Both the position numbers and the translations under genes were made by a program. Shown piece by piece: positions 25,165 to 36,400 of a DNA stretch of 64,000 nt. Each line of letters begins with the position of its first letter. Within the stretch, counting starts at the first letter, position 1. The DNA is from Apus apus (Eukaryota; Chordata; Aves; Apodiformes; Apodidae). Below the pieces are notes generated by a model that searched no databases, was not told where the DNA came from, and worked only from the letters and a program-made list of their open reading frames with translations. The stretch covers positions 151,700,858-151,764,857 of the forward strand of contig NC_067282.1 of the NCBI RefSeq assembly GCF_020740795.1, written 5' to 3'.

Positions 25165-25887
25165 TAAATGGGATATGACAAATTACAAAGTCAAATAACC
25201 ACTTGCTGTGAAGCACCTGCCTTGAAGATCACTCAGCATTCAGGTAAAGCAAATGTGTTGTTACCGTGGAGAAGGACTTGGCAAGGAACCCTCTCTTCTC
25301 TTCTCAAACAAACAAGGACTCTAAAGCCTTATGAATCAGGTGTTGAACAAGAGGACTGGACTTCTCTATTCACCAGAAGTACATTTTTGTGAGTAGGAGT
25401 TGTAGGAGAGGCAAGGAAGTGGGTTTGTTTTGGTTTTTTTGCACAGATTCATGATTCAGTGGAACAGCAGGGAGTACTTTGTATGGATCAGATGGGTGAA
25501 TCCACACAGATAAGTAATTCCTTCTCATAACTTAGGGGTTGTTTCTTTCTCCCAAGGTGAAGGAAGGAGGTGGAAAATCTTGTCAGTGGTTCCCAACAGC
25601 AAGTTCGTCCTTGTTCTCTGGTGAAGAGACAGAAATTTTTCCCCTTAGTAAATTATCTACATATGAAGCTACCTTGAGAGACCCTGACAGTGTTGATGGA
25701 AGAGGTGGTTTAGGGACAGCAGAAGGCTCAAGACTCTCCCAGCTAACCACACTAGTTCTGTTTTCAGCTACAACAGGTGACAAAGAAGGAAGGACAGTGG
25801 CTGTTGAGCATGCATTGGAGGAAAAGCAGCCAGTGATGCAGGGAGTTGTTGCCTGACTAGGTCATGCTTGTGTCCAAAGGTGTAAAG
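25165..25887. other. 5' flank of the CSF2RB-like pseudogene
   Basis: The last 40 bases before 25888 resemble the CSF2RB 5' flank (a GCTTGTGTCC / GTTTGTGTGC type match). The rest shows no recognised gene. An open frame at 25539-25856 has no family resemblance. Confidence 0.4.
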
Positions 25888-25951
25888 ATGAGAGAGCTTA
25901 TCAGTCTTCTTCTGGCTCCATGCTTGCTTTGGGGGGTTGGAAATATTTGAG
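25888..25951 (+). pseudogene. CSF2RB-like exon 1 with premature stop
   Basis: ATG at 25888 opens a signal-peptide-like reading (MRELISLLLAPCLLW). It aligns without gaps over 64 nt to CSF2RB 3558-3621, about 41 of 64 bases identical by hand count, and has the same gtgagtttca donor context. The CGA codon of CSF2RB is TGA here (25948-25950), closing the frame one base before the donor. Confidence 0.72.
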
Positions 25952-26715
25952 GTGAGTTTCAGACTCTTTGCCTCTGTTTTTCCCTCCTTTCTTTTCTATT
26001 ATTGTTCCTTTAATTTTAGCTTGATAATTCTCCACCCTCCCTTTATTTTCTATTGTCACCTTGGTGACAGAAAGAGGAGAATCTGTAAGTGTAGACATAT
26101 GTAGTTACCAGGGATATACTAAACACTCCAGGTGAATGTCAGTGGCAGAATTGTGAATGGCCTTTAGGCAAGACCCCAAAGTTCATGGACTAGACACTGT
26201 TCAAAGCCTGTTTATATATACACTTAAATGGACTAGCATGATGTTTCATCTCTGAGTAGGCTTCACTATTGCCAGTATGAGTGCTGATTTTGCCTGTCCC
26301 GTTGTTAGATATCCTTTTGGATTATACCAAAAAGAAAATTATTTTTCCCAACTTCCTTCTTTCCTGAGCAATAGGTTTCTCTTTCTTACGTCTGTTGACT
26401 TGTCCTGTCCCTGAGTGCTACTCTCCTTCTCTTTGGAGTTTGAGTGAGGGTTTGGCAGCTTTCTAAGAGACAGGCTGCTGAAAGCAGGTTGGTGACACAG
26501 CTGCCAGAGCAGAGGCACAGCACCCGTGCAAGTGAGGAACTTAAAAAGTGTTGGAGGCTCTGACATATTGAATAAAAGGTATTGAACGTTGTACCTGGGG
26601 CACACCCACCTTTCCAGAGATAGACACATTATCTCTGGCACTAGGGAGGACACTGCTCCCTCACCTGACAAGAGATTCACAGAACTGAACGGCAGGGACT
26701 CGGTGGTCTCCACAG

Positions 26716-27298
26716 TGTCATGGTTTAACCTCAGTCAGCAACTAAGCCCCACACATCTGCTCACTCACTGCCCTGGGCTGGGATCGGGGAGAGAACTGGA
26801 AGGCCAAGAGTGAGAAAACTGATGGGTTGAGATGGGAACAGTTTAATAGGGAAAGCAAAAGCCACTCACAGAAGCAAAGCAAATCAAGGAATTAATTCAC
26901 TACTTCCCATTGGTGTAGTGTTCAGCCATTCCCAGGAAAGCTGTGTTCCATCACACATGATGGTTACTTGGGAAGACAATCACCATCACCCCAACTATCC
27001 CCCCTTCCTTCTTCTTTACCCAGTTTTTTTTTGATGTCACATGGCATGGGATATCCATTTAGTCAGTGGGGGTCAGCTGTCCCAGCTGTGTCCCCTCCCA
27101 CCTTCATGTGTGCCCCCAGCCCACTTGCTGGTGGGGTGGGGTGAGGAGTAAAAAAGGCCTTGGCTCTGTGTAAGCACTGCTCAGCTGTGACTAAAGCATC
27201 CCTGTGATATCCACACTGGTTCCAGCACAAATCCAAACCATGGCCCCATATTAGCTACTGTGAAGAAAATTAAGTCTATCCCAGCCCAAACCAGCACA
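26716..27298 (-). mobile_element. solo LTR, inverted relative to 24687-25164
   Basis: On the plus strand it begins TGTCATGGTTTAACCTCAG and ends near CCAGCCCAAACCAGCACA. Its start is the reverse complement of the end of the LTR at 24687-25164, so it is a related element in minus orientation. It contains diverged shared phrases (CCAGCTGTGTCCCCTCCCA). It lies in intron 1 of the CSF2RB-like pseudogene. No internal viral genes are present. Confidence 0.65.
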
Positions 27299-29147
27299 TC
27301 AACTCTAAAATGGTTGAAACAATGTTGTCTTTGCAGCATATTGAATTTTTTGGATCTGAAAGGGACTTGGCTTGGACACAGGTGTTTCTTGCGAGATTGG
27401 GCATCAGCTGCCCTAGTGCTGCTGGGAGTGGCACTCATTCCTCACCATCTCTCAGCTACTGCTTTTGAAACACAGAGCTCTCAAGCAAGCTGACTCTGGT
27501 CAGTAGTTTCCATCTTAGCAGAGACAACTCCAGTGCCTGTTCTTGGAGTTTGACTTTTCAGGGAAGGGTACATTCATTTTCCCAGGTTAACAGGGAAACT
27601 TCTCCCGGGTGGACTTTTCCTCAACATAGACACAGCTCCTCCTTGCACAGAGCTTTTTCACAAAAGGAAAAGGAAATGTAAATTCTCTGCAAATTCACCT
27701 ATGGACTGTTTTTGTTTACTCATAGAAGGACACAAACTTTTCAGCAGCTAAATTTTTGAAATATGTTTTCCTTGTCAGGAAGCTTTCTCCACTCTGACTG
27801 AAATGCCATTGTAGCTAACCAGAGTGGGTGTCTCTCACTTCTGCATATGACTTCCTAGAGGCATAATTCTTGCTAAGGCAAGTGGGATTATTCAGTGGAC
27901 ACGTGAATGTATTCACCACCATGACAACAACCCACAAAGCTGAATGTCCTGTTTAATGAGGCATCTAGTTTTTTGCCTTAAACAATAAATCGCTCACTCA
28001 TATCTTGCACTGATTGCATTTCTACTGAGACATCTCTTGACTGCTCTTGCTGAGCATATTGGTTTGAATTTTTTTAAAATAATAATCTATAATTATTATC
28101 TTAGAAGGTGTTTTTCTAAATGTCTCCTGGATTCTTTCTGTAGTTAAGGGGTACAAGAGTCAGCACTGCACTGTCTAGGTCCTGGATGTCATCCCATTAG
28201 GCTTGGACCCTTGTTTATTGCAAAACTAAGCAGAAATTTACCAGGACTTAAAATTATGCTGATCCTAGAACACTGTTGTTAATGTAAGTGCTCAGCTCAA
28301 TAAAACCCCATTCAGCATTGCCCAGTTGGTCTTCATGCTCTCCTATTGGGGTTATCAAAAGATCATTCACAGGAGACAACAGGCTTTTCACTGGGGAGAG
28401 CTGTTCTTTCAGGCTTTCTGTATTACACATGCTTGACCAGCTTTCCATCGTGCTGGAGTTTCACAGAGCATCAGGCCTCTGCAGTTCAGGAAGAGAAATG
28501 GAGGTACAACCTGAAGTCTTAGATCATAGCTCACTGTATGAGAATGGCTGTGGCTTCTGTCTAGGGGTGGGAAACAGAAAGGTGAAGATGTGTTTGAGGC
28601 TTTAGCCAGCGTTATGAGGCCCTTTTGCTTCAAAGGCACAAAGTCCAATGAGGATTAAAAATACCTAGCTTAACCCTCTGGGCTGATCTTTGGAATTAGA
28701 ATATTTTTTGAAAATTAGTATTAGCTACTACAAAACAAGCCCAGCTTTTCTTCACAGGTTGTAGACCAGAATCTTACTTTTCTTGAATGACCATTTGGTT
28801 TTACAAACCAGCAGAGTAAAAAAGGTTGAGGCTTTCTCAGTCTGAAGAGACATGACAAAATTCTGAGAAATTACAACATAATGACAGTCCAGCCTACTCT
28901 AAGAGCAGCAGCTGCTGTTGGAGACTTCTTGCCTTCAGGCTTTTTCATGAAGGGCCAGATTTTACTTGTGAAATCCATGCAGTATGAGCTGAACAACACT
29001 GGGGATATTCTCGGCAGATCTCATCACCCAGCTCCTCACTTCTCTTTCTCTGCCTTCTCCAGCACAGTAGCAGAGCTTGGGTTCATTTTACCAATTCCCA
29101 CTATGTCCTTCAGCCCCCTCAGTCTCCTGATAGTTTCCTCTTTTCAG
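27299..29147 (+). other. remainder of pseudogene intron 1
   Basis: No coding exon or clear repeat was recognised. The interval ends in a pyrimidine-rich tract and ttttcag acceptor in front of the exon 2-like sequence. Confidence 0.45.
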
Positions 29148-29277
29148 AGAGCATTTCAGTGCAGTCCCTACAGTGTTATAACGGCTACGTATCTCTTACA
29201 ACTTGCACAAGGATGGAGGGTTCAGAGGCTCATCAATTCCTGAATGTGACTCTGAACTTTAACAGCTGCTGTGAAAA
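29148..29277 (+). pseudogene. CSF2RB-like exon 2
   Basis: A 130-nt exon, the same length as CSF2RB exon 2, with intact ag/gtaagt sites and no stop. About 18 of 43 encoded residues match by eye, including the SLxCY start, the TCT cysteine and the MExSEAH block. The conserved Trp after the second Cys is Arg here (TCTR against TCTW). This Trp is a core residue of cytokine-receptor domain 1. Confidence 0.75.
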
Positions 29278-30635
29278 GTAAGTGCCTGGCTGGTGTTCTA
29301 TGAAGGGTCTAAAGGGGCTTGACTGCTGAACTTATCAGATGGAGCTGGGCAAAAGGACAGTGGACTGGGCTTGCTATCAGCACAGTATCCAGCTTGCAGA
29401 CACCAGTGTTATGTCCAGGCCAGGGAGAAAGCTGGATCTGTACAGGATGAGAAGAAAGAGGAAGAAGAACATGCTAATCAAGTTGTTTTCATTATCTTTT
29501 CTATTACTCTCCCCTGCTTTTGCTGGATGAGTGCATACACAAAATGTGGCAGGACGTTAATTATTGCACCTGAGTGGAGAAAGATGTGTTACACTTGGTG
29601 CAGTTGTGATAATAACTAATCAGGATGACAAAGAAGGCTGCTTCTTCCTTATTCAAATAAGGGCAGAGCTATGTTGAAATAATGCATGCAGCAGGAACCG
29701 TGAGAAAAACAGAAGTTATAAGTGATAGCTTGACTCACTGGGTTTCCACTCAGAGATACCAGGCTATCTTTTTGCTACTTCTGCTTCCTTTCAAGAAAAA
29801 AACAGAGCTCTCCAGTGAAACTGGAGAGTACAAGGAAGAGGAAGGGACAGAGAAGAAAGAAGAGGATGAAAAAAGCAAGAGATGGAGCTGTAAACATCAG
29901 AGAGATTGGAGGGTGGGAAGAAAACATGAAATGAGAATAGGAAGAAGTTACCTCAGTTCTACTTTTGAGAAAGAGCTGTAGGATTCCTTCATGATTTGAC
30001 TTGACAGCCATTGAAGTCAATGGAGAAAGGGTCCCTTACGGTCTCTAAAATTTGAACCATATTCCAAATGTTAGAGGTTTTGCAGTGGACTGAAGACTGC
30101 AAACAACAGAATTGTTCCTGTGGCACAAAGGACTCCACATTCTGCATGGACTTTTTTTTTTTTTTTTTTTTTTAATTAGGAATAAAGGCTAATGTGTTTT
30201 CACTCTCATAGTCCTCACAGAACTTTTTTCCCAACTGCTAGCTGCATTTCTCTGGCTTACCTTCTTTTACTTCTCTAGTGTAAGCATGTAATTACCTAAA
30301 TATTTACACATGTAAACTGTCGACTCTGCTGTTATAGAAGCAACAAGCTTTGCTTGCTAAGGGAAGGTGAGCAAGGAGCTGACGGTGACAGCAAGGCCTA
30401 ATGACAATGCCTTGTAGATAATGGCCTAATCCTGCAGTAACAAGAAAAGCAGAACAAAGAGACTGATGAAGATCAGCCATCAGTCCAGATCCCTAGGGGA
30501 GTCTCTGTCCAGCAGCCAGACTTAAGGTCAAGCTAGGAAGCCAGTATCACAGGATCACCATCAGCAGTGTGTACCACCAGGCACAGATATGGCTGTGTCA
30601 TAGCTCAGGAAAGGACCAGGTCCTTTTTTTTTAAT
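29278..30635 (+). other. collapsed region in place of CSF2RB exons 3-10
   Basis: A 1.36-kb stretch between the exon 2-like and exon 11-like sequences. No WSXWS, transmembrane or other receptor exon is visible. A poly(T) run occupies about 30150-30173. About 29530-29620 has spaced Cys, Ala-Pro, Tyr and Trp-x-Cys residues (APEWRKMCYTWCSC) that could be a relic of exon 3, but this is weak. Confidence 0.45.
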
Positions 30636-30989
30636 CTCAGGTAGGTTTGTGTTGTGAGATTTAGGAGATTTAGCAGCATGTTGGCCCTGTGGGTGTGAGG
30701 CACAGCTTGTCCCCCAGGAGAAAAAGATCTCTGTGGAGATGAGGCTTGGCGTGCAGTGGGCAGCCTTGTGCATGTGTGTGCAAGGTGTGAGCAGGGTGGT
30801 GGTGTGCCAGGGCCTTGGTGGTGCCTCACTGTGCAGAGCAGCAGGGTGTGTGGGGTACAGTTCCAGGCTGAGAAGCAAACCTTGAAAACTCTGTTTTGTT
30901 GTTGCAGGAAGAAGCAACTGTGGGAGGAAAAGATTCCAAACCCCAGCAAGAGTCTCCTGATCCAGAGCTACCTGGGGGTAAGAGGGAAC
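30636..30989 (+). repeat. 354-bp near-perfect copy of CSF2RB 11096-11449
   Basis: A direct repeat at a constant offset of 19540 bases with no indels. By hand count there are four substitutions, at CSF2RB positions 11113, 11184, 11224 and 11398 (about 98.9% identity). It covers the last five bases of exon 10, intron 10, all of exon 11 and 12 bases of intron 11. Identity stops abruptly at both ends. Confidence 0.93.
30908..30977 (+). pseudogene. CSF2RB-like exon 11 (box 1 copy)
   Basis: A 70-nt exon identical to CSF2RB exon 11 except for one silent change (CCG to CCA, proline). It has the same acceptor and donor and still encodes WEEKIPNPSKSLL. It lies within the 354-bp patch. Without a transmembrane exon upstream it is unlikely to make a receptor. 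Confidence 0.85.
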
Positions 30990-33389
30990 TGGACCTAGAA
31001 GGGAGCCCCTGAAGAAGTACTACATGAACAGAGAGAAAGGACGGGTGTGTTGAGATGTCTGTTTGAAGAGGAGCTGCCAACTCAGGGTCTGGACTGCCAC
31101 TGAACAGACTGCTGTCCTGTCCAGAAGGATTATGAAGCCTGGCTAAACCTCATAAAACCTTTCACTACAGGCTTTCATCTTCTGCCTATTTTCCTACCTT
31201 AATACCGAGGACATGAGAGTTGAAAAATAAAACCACCCTCCCCTCCGATGCATCTGGTCAGGTTTGCCATCCCTTGTCTCCAAAATGCCTCCTAGACTCC
31301 TTATACATGAAACTTGTTATCCCTAGATGGACTTGACTTTTCTCTGTTCCTGGTCAGGGTGTTGCCTGAGTCTCTTCAGCAGTACCTTCTGTAATCTTTG
31401 CATGATTACCTCCCAGTATGCTCTGCAGTCACTGGAGGTTGGCTTCATGCTGTGAGAGCTTTATTTCCTCCTGCATGCTATTCTTCCTGGACACTGACAT
31501 TTTCCTATATGTAAGAAAGGAGAGGGCAAAGAGGAGGAAATGTATAGTGTGCACACTAGTATCTTCCGAGGCATTTTAAAAAGTAAGTGTCTTCTTTTCT
31601 ATGTCTCCTCTTAATCAATTCCTACATCTGCAAGGGCCATGCAAACCTTGTGATCCAAATAAATTATATCCCAGTAGGTGGATATCACCAAAAGAGGCAC
31701 TGCATGGAGCATACTTGGAGTTTTATGAAAACAGTGGCTAGGCTCTCCTGAAGCTGACTCTTGTGTGTTTCATTTTATCGCAATTCAGCAGCCTTATCTA
31801 TGGTTGAGTCTCCCCTGGAACCGTTGGATTTGTATTTGATCTCACATCTCTAATGTCTCTATCTCCTTAAGGCAATGCTGCTAATCTCCATTCTACAGAC
31901 AGAAAGCTCGTGCTATTTTTGCCACTGTGTTTTATCTTCTACTTAAGCTAAATGACTTCCACCTCATTTCTGCCTCCCTGCAGTGCAAGTCAGTGATGCA
32001 CAACTCCAGAGAAGAGTGGTCTTTACAAGGATTAACTAAACAGTTACTTCTCCATTTGCCACGTTTTTAGCTTTCCAACTGTCTTCTCTATCAGCCTCAC
32101 TCCATACCTTGCAATTCCTTTTGTCCCATTTTATATTTCCACCTTAAGTGGAATGCTTCTTGAGGGTGCTGCGCATGGTGGGCTGTCATAGTCCTCAGCG
32201 ACCTGTTTCTTTGGCACCCAGTACTTCTCAGCCCCTTATTCAGCCAGCAAGCAATGTCTCTCAGGCTTGCATCCAGTCAGCAGTTGGGGAAGTGTGGTAG
32301 CCAGACTACTTTGCATGATGCTTATCAGCATGTTTTGCAGGCTCTGATAAATCCCCCTAGCAGATCAGTCATCAGCCTAAAGTTCCTTCTAATTAATTGT
32401 CTGTTGTCAGACTTCAGCAACTTCTTTTTTTGTCCAGGCACAGCGATCAACACCAGTACAAGGCCATCCACCACTCTAAAGAGCATCCCTGTCACTTTGT
32501 TGCCTATCTCATACCCAGCTCTCCAGCCAGACCTGCTCTCTGTTGGTCTTGTGGTTTTGAGAGTTTTCATCCCTCTAGCAAATTCCCTTATCTGACACTT
32601 CGTCAACATCCCAGTAATTCTGTTTCTCTGGTCAGTCAGCACAGAAGGATAGTCATTTTAGCTCTACAGGTGAAATGTTGCCCAGAATGTCCTCATGTGC
32701 TGCTGAATCAGAGTAGGCATTGTGCAAAACAGGAGCTTTGAGGTTTACTGTGACAAGAACCTGCAGTTGCAGAAGCTCCTGACTCCTCTGCTGCATAAAG
32801 ATAGGTCGGGGATAGATGATGTACAAGTGAAATTAGCTGGAGAACAGGACATACTTTGTAGCCCCAGTGGTGGGATTGCTTCCCCACTACCATCCATTGT
32901 GACTTGAAGGTCAACAAGAAACAGATCTCAGCTTGTTCTGTTTAGAGAATGAAGGTTGAAATGTGAAAAGGATCTGCAGACCGGAGCAAGGACGAAGGAG
33001 GGAAAAGCTGGTAGATGATGTTAGAACAAATCAAAGGGATATGAAGGTGCCAGGAATACTTTCAGATTGACACTTTTTTTAAACCTGCATCAATCTATCA
33101 AAGATTGCCTGTAGCAATATTTCTTCTGTGTTTAGGTGCGGAAACAGCAAGAGCCTAAAATGAGAAGAGCAAAGTTGTTGGGACAAAAGTTATTTAGAAA
33201 AGATTGTTTCTTAAGCACAGGATGATAAACTGGTAAAACTAAGTATACAATGTGAATGCCTGGAAGCTCATTCTTGTCCTAAATACCTATCCCATGTAAT
33301 ACTAGCATTCTTGTGCCCCTGGCTCTTCCTGACCTTAATGTGATCTCTCTTTCCTCAGAAGTACTACAGTCTTTGTTTTCTCTCTGTAG
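30990..33389 (+). other. pseudogene intron 11
   Basis: Mostly unrecognised, but about 32572-32720 aligns to CSF2RB intron 11 at 12549-12700. Shared phrases include CCCAGTAATTCTGT, CTCTGGTCAG, ACAGAAGGA and AATNTTGCCCAG. The match supports a shared origin of the two loci at a divergence far above that of the 354-bp patch. Confidence 0.65.
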
Positions 33390-33487
33390 GAAGCTGTCAC
33401 CCAACAGCCATCCTGTCAGGTGTGCTTCAGTGGGCAGAACATTTCTGAGGAGGTGAAGCAAATTAACTGCCCTCAAGTGCTGGGTGG
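33390..33487 (+). pseudogene. CSF2RB-like exon 12
   Basis: A 98-nt exon between ctctgtag and gtaagc with entry phase 0 and exit phase 2, exactly as CSF2RB exon 12 (104 nt). The reading QVCFSGQNISEEVKQ, followed by a QVL end, aligns with QLDFNKYNLSEKMEQ and QVVDR of CSF2RB. There is no internal stop in this frame. Confidence 0.62.
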
Positions 33488-36400
33488 GTAAGCAAGCAGC
33501 CCATTCTCTACTCCTTTTTTGAAAGGTTCCTTACTAACCATGGGGAAAAGCAGTCTGTGCATGGGTATTATCCCTTGCAATAGGGGAGGACAAAGCATTT
33601 TCACCTGTGTATCTCCAAAGTCCGTGTGCAACTTTCAAACATCTATGGAAATTGTAATGAATTGCTGCAGCTGCAGACCTCAACTTCTCTGTTTGGAAGG
33701 TTGAGGATAGAAACCTGCTCCCTTTCTTCCTCTGCATTTCCTTTGGAAATAGGTTTGGTCAAAAGGCATTGACCTAATAGGGTAGAAATCTCGCTGGCTC
33801 AGTTCCTCCCAGCCTGTCTGAACACAACCTCTCTCTCCCAAAAATACAGATATTCCCTTTCCTCTCCATCCTCTAGAAATGACATACTTTCTTCTCCTTG
33901 AAGCAAAGTCTGACTTTGAAAGTGGGATGTGAACAAAGAAGAGCTGCAGTGGTCCTGGCCAGTGTGCAGCTGATCAGAAATAGCTCCAAACGGTCCACGC
34001 AGCCTCAAATTTGTGTCAGGTCTGCGAAGACAGAGCAGGGAGGTGACCACAGTGCTCTGTGAAGGAAACCATCCTAGGCTGCAGAATAGCTGGGGAGGCT
34101 GACACAAATTAAATTGACTCTTGGGTTTCGTGATAATTATCTGCCTCTTGGGAGAGAGGGTCAGCTCCTTTTAATATATACTGTTGTAAGTCATGTGAAG
34201 GAAAGTTGGGTCATGTTTGTTACCCCTTTGAAATCTCTGTGTTCTTTCTTTGCCTTGTCTCACGTTCAGAGCTTGTAAGAGGCAGGGGCCTTTGAAGAAG
34301 CAACTGCAAAGTATCACTGAAAGCTCAAGAGCTGCATAAATGCTGACACTGGCAGCCACGTTGCCTGAGCCTGCACTGCTAAATAAATCAGGGCCAAGAT
34401 GTAGTACCAGGCACTGCCTTGTAACTGCCTGCACTGCCTTGTTGTCAGCACTCTCCTTGCCATCATTTGGCCTGTGCCAACTCATGCTCTCCAAGATAAT
34501 GTGCTGGCAAAGTCTAGAAGACAGCACAGGGCAGCAACCATTCCCAGTGTGCAGCACGGGCATGGCTGGACCAGGTTAGGCTGTGTCCACTGTCCTTCAG
34601 CAGTATTCCAGCAGGCTTTGCTCCCAGGCCATGCAACATGTGATGAACTGACCACAACTCCCATTCCCTGTCCCCCGGCACTGCTGAGGGAAGAGGGTAG
34701 AGAATTCAGGAGGGAAGCTGAGTCTGAGAAGAAGTAAGAGGTGGGTGATTTAAGATTTGGTTTCTGTGTCTCATTATCCTACTCTGATTTGATTGGCAAT
34801 AAAATAAATTAATTTTCCCCAAGCAGAGTTTGTTTTGCCAGTGATGGTAATTGCTGAGTGAGCTCCTTGTCCTTATCTTGACCCATGAGCCTTTTGCTGT
34901 ATTTTTCTCCTCCTGTTCAGTTGAGGAGGGGAGGAATAGAGCAGCTTGGTGGGCACCTGGCAGCCACCCAAGGTCAACACACTGCACCAAATGAATAAGC
35001 TTTTGGAAATTCATTAAAAGTATCAGATAGCCTGCACATGAGCTGTGTGATTCTGTGTGATGGGGGATCCATCAGCTGCAAGGAGGACAGTGCACAGAAT
35101 ATTGAGGTGATTCCAAACTTCAGAACTCTAAAGAAAGCTGTTCTGGAAAGAAAAGTAGCCAGCTTTGAGATTCAGAAAATTCTGCTGGAGTTGCAGGGGT
35201 CTTTGACAACCAAGACAAAAATCTGAACAATTATAATCCCGTTTCATTTCCAGAAATGCTGCCTGTATTCTCCATTTTCTAGTCCAACATGGTGAAAGAG
35301 ATCAAGCAACCCCACCCCTTTCTTAGTTATATTAATGTATTTGGTAAAAGGGACAGGCCATAATTCCCATGTACCTGCATTTAGATAGGCTCACATTCCC
35401 CTGATAGGTGTGATTGGCAGGGGAAGAAGCCAGATTTAGCTAGAGCTCCTTTCTAAAAATAGCTAATCAATTTCAGTTGAAGGCTCTCAGGTTAGAAGAG
35501 AAGAAAATTATTATGCCTGGGCACATAATGAGCTTGGATAATCAGTTTTCCTGCTCAAGAGCAATGAACCAAGGGTTTAAAAGAAAAGGAATTTTAATAA
35601 AAGGGATAAAATGGCAACTCAGCATAAGCACCAGTGGGCCTGTTTATTAAGATCAGCAGTGCAACCTGAAAGCTTCTTGGCATCTGTGGGAAACTGTCCT
35701 TTTCTTCCCCACATAAGTCTAAACATCGTAGCCCAGACCCCTGTTTTGCCCAGAGCTGAGAGCTCACTGTCTGTCTGTAAGGAGATGTTCCTCTTAAACC
35801 TCTCCTACTGTTTCCAAGTGTGGTGATGCCACTTCTGAGACTGGGCTGTTGCTCTCTGCACCTGCAGCCCATGAAGCCTTGGTTCTGTCTGCAGTCCCAC
35901 ACTGCCCCCTCAACATTTCAGATCCTTAGAGAGGAGTCTGTGGCAAACAAAACCCGAAGAGAACCCTGAGGAAAATAGTATTTGGGTTTTGTCCTTTGGG
36001 TTTTTTCACTTTCTTGCTCCATGGCTCCTTTACCACTACTAAGGGAAACACCACAGGTAATTCCTAACCTTCAAAACACCATCATATCTGGATGGATAAT
36101 AGTATTTTAAATGCCTTCAAACTTAAGACACAGTTGTATTTCAACCCCAGTGCACAGGAGTGAAAGCCACTGAAGTCAATTCACTTGCTCCCTCTTTGTT
36201 GTGAACTCCAACCATTTCAAGCAGCTCTGGATTTCTCTTTTATCCCATTATAGGCAGGATCAGCAGTAAGTACTCCATTCTTTTAGGAATACTGGGCTTA
36301 CCTCAGGATAGATGTAGCTCTGAATTTAAGTTTTATTTCAGTGCAAGCTTAACAGCATAAAGCATTGATTTTAACAGGAGGCTGTAGACTCTGATAAGGG

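Larger units (their letters stand above)
25888..33487 (+). pseudogene. tandem CSF2RB-like paralog, decayed
   Basis: A second copy of the common beta chain gene, about 22 kb downstream in the same orientation. Recognised pieces, in order: exon 1-like 25888-25951, exon 2-like 29148-29277, exon 11-like 30908-30977, an intron 11-like block at about 32572-32720, and exon 12-like 33390-33487. Exons 1, 2 and 11 have exactly the same lengths as in CSF2RB (64 from the second ATG, 130 and 70 nt). Exon 12 is six bases shorter, and all phases are kept. Only 1.6 kb separates exons 2 and 11, against 6.1 kb in CSF2RB. Exons 3-10, which carry most of the extracellular region and the membrane helix, are therefore missing, apart from a possible exon 3 relic near 29530-29620. 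Exon 1 ends in an in-frame TGA. I infer an old tandem duplicate, now non-functional as a receptor; a rearranged transcript cannot be excluded. Confidence 0.75.

Noticed and set aside
30561-30949. Two minus-strand frames of 114-118 codons, also present at 11063-11452
   Set aside because: They are duplicated only because they lie in the 354-bp repeated patch of receptor intron and exon; no known family.
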